This document shows, piece by piece, positions 8,250 through 9,843 of a DNA stretch of 9,843 bases; position 1 is the stretch's first letter; every line of letters starts with the position of its first letter. The notes below the pieces were generated by a model. It was given only the letters and a program-made list of their open reading frames with translations. It was not told the DNA's origin and did not search any database. This DNA is from CALCTE01 sp045627885 (GTDB taxonomy: Bacteria > Bacillota > Clostridia > Oscillospirales > CAG-272), in NCBI GenBank assembly GCA_045627885.1, contig JAZQOM010000053.1, positions 1-9,843 on the forward strand. Reading direction: 5' to 3'. Position numbers and translations under genes: made by a program.

Positions 8250-8278
8250 CAAAAAAGTCAACCTGTTTTTCTGTTCGG
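8230..8278. terminator. Long terminator-like hairpin, both strands
   Basis: Outer arms CCGAACA/TGTTCGG, then A-run/T-run, CAGG/CCTG and TGAC/GTCA pair around an A6 loop. The 8246:8261 position is a C-A mismatch on the plus strand but a G-U pair on the minus strand, so the minus-strand RNA folds slightly better. A- and T-runs lie inside the stem on both sides, typical of bidirectional Firmicutes terminators. Confidence 0.6.
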
Positions 8279-8297
8279 TTGGTTTTTACAAGATGAA

Positions 8298-8362
8298 ACG
8301 GCGATGTGTTCCGCCCAAGCGCCGTCTATGAAAATATCGCTTGGCGAGAGTCCTTGGAACAC
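8298..8362. other. Intergenic stretch with nested and competing inverted repeats
   Basis: GTGTTCC (8306-8312) pairs with GGAACAC (8356-8362) and inside it CCAAGCG (8315-8321) pairs with CGCTTGG (8338-8344), with an asymmetric internal loop. ACGGCG (8298-8303) can instead pair with CGCCGT (8320-8325), which is incompatible with the inner helix. No family of structured RNA is recognised. The rest of 8363-8477 is AT-rich and I see nothing else in it. Confidence 0.4.
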
Positions 8363-8477
8363 TCGGCGTTTAGCGGGCTTTGCTTTTCAAAAGTCAAAAA
8401 TCGTCAAAATCTGAGAATAATCGCGTAAAACAGATATAAAGCACGGAATACAAAAATAAAATAATTTTGTAAAAAGG

Positions 8478-8506
8478 TTGACAAGAGCGCTTTTCTGTGA
8501 TAGAAT
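8478..8506 (+). promoter_or_regulatory. Sigma-A promoter of the tRNA operon
   Basis: TTGACA (8478-8483), a 17-base spacer and TAGAAT (8501-8506) preceded by TGA, giving an extended -10. Transcription would start about 8512-8515, some 12-15 bases before tRNA-Leu. Confidence 0.88.
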
Positions 8507-8526
8507 ATGCGTTGCCGAAAAGATAT

Positions 8527-8615
8527 GCCGGAATGGCGGAATTGGCAGACGCCCGGGACTTAAAATCCCGTGGGACACAAATCCCGTGCCGGTTCGACCC
8601 CGGTTTCCGGCACCA
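8527..8615 (+). tRNA. tRNA-Leu (anticodon TAA)
   Basis: The acceptor arms GCCGGAA/TTCCGGC pair over all 7 bp. The anticodon stem CGGGA/TCCCG encloses loop CTTAAAA with anticodon TAA at 8561-8563. The long variable arm (GGGA CACAAA TCCC) marks a class II tRNA, and the T loop TTCGACC is normal. Discriminator A8612 is followed by an encoded CCA (8613-8615). It reads UUA/UUG codons. Confidence 0.97.
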
Positions 8616-8624
8616 ATTAAATAC

Positions 8625-8698
<74 letters not shown>

Positions 8699-8702
<4 letters not shown>

Positions 8703-8748
8703 TATCAAGTGGATATAACGGATTTGAGGTTATATCCACTCATTTTTT
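8699..8748 (+). repeat. 50-base direct repeat, copy 1 (tRNA end plus terminator)
   Basis: It starts at the discriminator A and CCA of tRNA-Met (ACCATATC) and runs through the terminator hairpin and six T. It is identical to 9703-9752 except A8707 versus G9711. The spacing between copies is 1004 bases. It is the probable left boundary of the cassette. Confidence 0.9.
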
Positions 8749-8749
8749 T
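8708..8749 (+). terminator. Intrinsic terminator of the tRNA operon
   Basis: AGTGGATATAAC and GTTATATCCACT form a 12-bp perfect stem with a 9-base loop, followed by CA and seven T. It starts five bases after the tRNA-Met CCA end. Confidence 0.92.
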
Positions 8750-8766
8750 GAAAGTTGGTGTGCTGT

Positions 8767-9549
8767 ATGCAAATTATTGTTGACGCCAAAAAAGATCTTG
8801 AAGAATTTCGTAATGACTATAACGGGTATCAAAAGAAAGTTGATAATCTTTCCACTGCTATGGGATTTGCCGGTGATTGTTGTTTCAAGTCATCGTTTAT
8901 GCCTACATATTACGCCGGAGATTTAGAAAAAAAAGATATGATTGTAATTATAGGTGCAAATCCCGGTTGGAATGATAATGGTAACATAACAGAAGAAACC
9001 TTAAAAAAGAGAGATTACTTCGGGTTTTTAAATAATTTTTTCACAGAATTTTACAACAATGGTTTAAGAAGTCCATATTACGAGTACTCCAACAGAATAT
9101 GGGGACTCATACAAAACTTGACCGGAGAACAAGTACAAAACAGAGAAGGAAAATACAATGTACTTCAAAACCATGTGATAAATATTGATGTGATTCCTTA
9201 TCATTCAAAAAAATTCTGCACACCCGCTAATACTCCAGATGCAAAAATTTATCTTAACAAATTCAAATGTAATTTGGAAAAATACATTAAAGAACTTCAT
9301 AGCCCGAGATTGCTTATTTTTAATACCGCAATTACGAAAACGCTTCTTAATCTTAATATCAACAGCAATAACTGCTTAACTTTTACGCGAAATAACAACC
9401 GAGTTAATAAAATGTACATGTTTGATTACAACGGGGTTCGTTCCGTGTATTTTGATGCGCAGTTGGGGTCTCTTGCGAATCCCACAACAAGCAAAGATAT
9501 GCAAGATGCTGCGAGTTTCATCCGTGCTGCAGAGCAAAAACAACCTTAA
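8767..9549 (+). CDS. AT-rich hypothetical protein, possible uracil-DNA glycosylase-like fold
   Basis: The 260-residue product is hydrophilic, with no signal peptide or membrane segment. Two short signatures hint at the uracil-DNA glycosylase superfamily: IVIIGANPGW at residues 59-68, which resembles the GxNPG active-site loop of the TDG/SMUG branch, and INIDVIPYHS at 138-147. A classical C-terminal His motif is not evident (the region reads AQLGSLANP), so the activity may differ or the resemblance may be chance. Codons are strongly A/T-ending, unlike the synthetase operon, which suggests transfer. ATG 8767 is preferred over in-frame TTG 8755 and GTG 8758, but no start has a strong ribosome site. 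No clear promoter lies between the upstream terminator and the start, so it may depend on readthrough. It is a lone cargo gene between direct repeats; a role in phage defence or nucleic-acid damage is possible but unproven. Confidence 0.85.
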   Translation: MQIIVDAKKDLEEFRNDYNGYQKKVDNLSTAMGFAGDCCFKSSFMPTYYAGDLEKKDMIVIIGANPGWNDNGNITEETLKKRDYFGFLNNFFTEFYNNGLRSPYYEYSNRIWGLIQNLTGEQVQNREGKYNVLQNHVINIDVIPYHSKKFCTPANTPDAKIYLNKFKCNLEKYIKELHSPRLLIFNTAITKTLLNLNINSNNCLTFTRNNNRVNKMYMFDYNGVRSVYFDAQLGSLANPTTSKDMQDAASFIRAAEQKQP

Positions 9550-9560
9550 TAATCATATGT

Positions 9561-9592
9561 ACGGGGCAAGCATTACGCTTGCTCCGTTTTTT
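9561..9592 (+). terminator. Intrinsic terminator of the cassette gene
   Basis: ACGGGGCAAGC (9561-9571) pairs with GCTTGCTCCGT (9577-9587) with one G-U pair and loop ATTAC, followed by T6 (9587-9592). It begins 11 bases after the stop of the gene at 8767. Confidence 0.92.
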
Positions 9593-9707
9593 CTTTGTGC
9601 CTTGCCATCACACGCTCGGCATACTCTTTTCTTGCCTCTGCCGAAATATCGGGTGTGTAAGTCACCTCCGGTATCGGCTCACACGATACATACTCAACGG
9701 CGACCAT
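9573..9707 (-). pseudogene. Short minus-strand coding remnant (44 codons)
   Basis: Reading from ATG 9707 down to TAA at 9573-9575 gives a 44-residue acidic/basic peptide with protein-like composition (EPIPEVTYTPDIS, then a helix ARKEYAERVMARHKEK) and G/C-richer codons than the opposite-strand gene. No ribosome site precedes the ATG because the upstream bases are the direct repeat. The frame continues only 12 codons further to a stop at 9744-9746, with a GTG at 9743. This looks like the C-terminal end of a gene cut by the repeat junction, its stop lying inside the loop of the cassette terminator. I do not recognise the family. It may instead be a tiny intact gene, or chance. Confidence 0.35.
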
Positions 9708-9752
9708 ATCGAGTGGATATAACGGATTTGAGGTTATATCCACTCATTTTTT
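9703..9752 (+). repeat. 50-base direct repeat, copy 2, with terminator
   Basis: It matches 8699-8748 at 49 of 50 positions, including the ACCATATC lead-in that in copy 1 is the tRNA 3' end. The hairpin here (arms 9711-9723 and 9733-9745) gains one base pair from the G9711 difference. T6 follows, so it still works as a plus-strand terminator. There is no tRNA body upstream. Confidence 0.9.
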
Positions 9753-9761
9753 ATGCCTGTA

Positions 9762-9790
9762 TTGAGATTTCAAATGCTTTGTGATATAAT
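9762..9790 (+). promoter_or_regulatory. Sigma-A promoter for the gene at 9816
   Basis: TTGAGA (9762-9767), a 17-base spacer, and a perfect TATAAT (9785-9790) preceded by TGA (extended -10). It starts ten bases after the direct repeat. The leader would be only about 20 bases. Confidence 0.88.
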
Positions 9791-9815
9791 TACATAGAAC
9801 AAAGGATGTGATTTA

Positions 9816-9843
9816 ATGAAAGAGGAATGCCTCATCTGCAAAG
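9816..9843 (+). CDS. Start of a gene with an N-terminal CxxC pair (partial)
   Basis: ATG 9816 follows AAAGGA (9801-9806) by nine bases and a consensus promoter. Nine residues are visible, MKEECLICK, then the window ends. The CLIC pair (CxxC) suggests an N-terminal zinc- or metal-binding motif. The family cannot be named with confidence from this; a cysteine-rich zinc-ribbon protein is one guess. Confidence 0.8.

Larger units (their letters stand above)
8749..9752. mobile_element. Small cassette inserted downstream of tRNA-Met, bounded by direct repeats
   Basis: The interval between the two terminator-containing repeats is one repeat period (1004 bases) and carries one AT-rich gene, its terminator, and a minus-strand coding remnant. 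The right repeat is followed within ten bases by a promoter for the next gene, so removing one period would restore a tidy order of tRNA, terminator, promoter, gene. No integrase or transposase is inside, so any mobility would depend on other functions or on recombination between dispersed repeats. Confidence 0.55.

Noticed and set aside
8016..8261. 81-codon minus-strand frame
   Set aside because: It spans the tandem hairpins and overlaps the terminator-like hairpin; no ribosome site and no protein-like pattern.
8258..8362. 34-codon minus-strand frame starting GTG (VFQGLSPSDIF...)
   Set aside because: The composition looks fairly protein-like, but there is no ribosome site, a stop lies shortly upstream in frame, and it coincides with the inverted repeats and the terminator. 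It could be a gene-end relic or part of a dispersed repeat, and I cannot tell which.
9422..9784. 120-codon plus-strand frame overlapping the end of the cassette gene
   Set aside because: It runs through the cassette terminator, the minus-strand remnant and the direct repeat, with no ribosome site; a shadow frame.

Overview
The window looks like a chromosomal segment of a gut-type Clostridia (Oscillospirales/Ruminococcaceae-like) bacterium. The evidence is SD-type ribosome sites (GGAGG/AAAGGAG), sigma-A promoters, CCA-encoding tRNA genes, and a gene cluster of the kind known from gut Clostridia. The taxonomic call is inference. Base use is balanced across the left three quarters and clearly AT-richer in the gene at 8767-9549.

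Region 1 (1-7754) is one tightly packed plus-strand operon whose start lies outside the window. It holds the end of a nonribosomal peptide synthetase (A-end, T, C, A, T, terminal reductase), an Sfp-type phosphopantetheinyl transferase, a membrane sensor with PP2C-type phosphatase and RsbW-type kinase/ATPase domains, and a STAS anti-sigma-factor antagonist. The junctions overlap (1, 19 and 4 bases) and each start has a good ribosome binding site, so the four proteins are probably translationally coupled. The synthetase should release a short peptide aldehyde, the transferase arms the T domains, and the last two genes form a partner-switching pair that senses something outside the cell. No sigma factor is visible.

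Region 2 (7755-8526) has no convincing large gene. It contains a run of strong hairpins, including two identical 25-base near-palindromes bounding a 291-base interval that resembles a small miniature element. There is also a possible 36-codon reading frame, a long terminator-like hairpin, and a stretch with competing inverted repeats.

Region 3 (8478-8749) is a two-gene tRNA operon, Leu(TAA) and initiator Met(CAT), with a consensus extended -10 promoter and a strong terminator. The initiator tRNA carries one extra base in its T stem.

Region 4 (8749-9752) is a roughly 1-kb cassette inserted after the initiator tRNA. It is bounded by two 50-base direct repeats (49/50 identical) that start exactly at the ACCA end of the tRNA and contain its terminator. 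It carries an AT-rich gene with weak resemblance to the uracil-DNA glycosylase superfamily, its terminator, and a short minus-strand coding remnant. After the second repeat comes a fresh consensus promoter and the start of another gene (9816) beginning with a CxxC pair.
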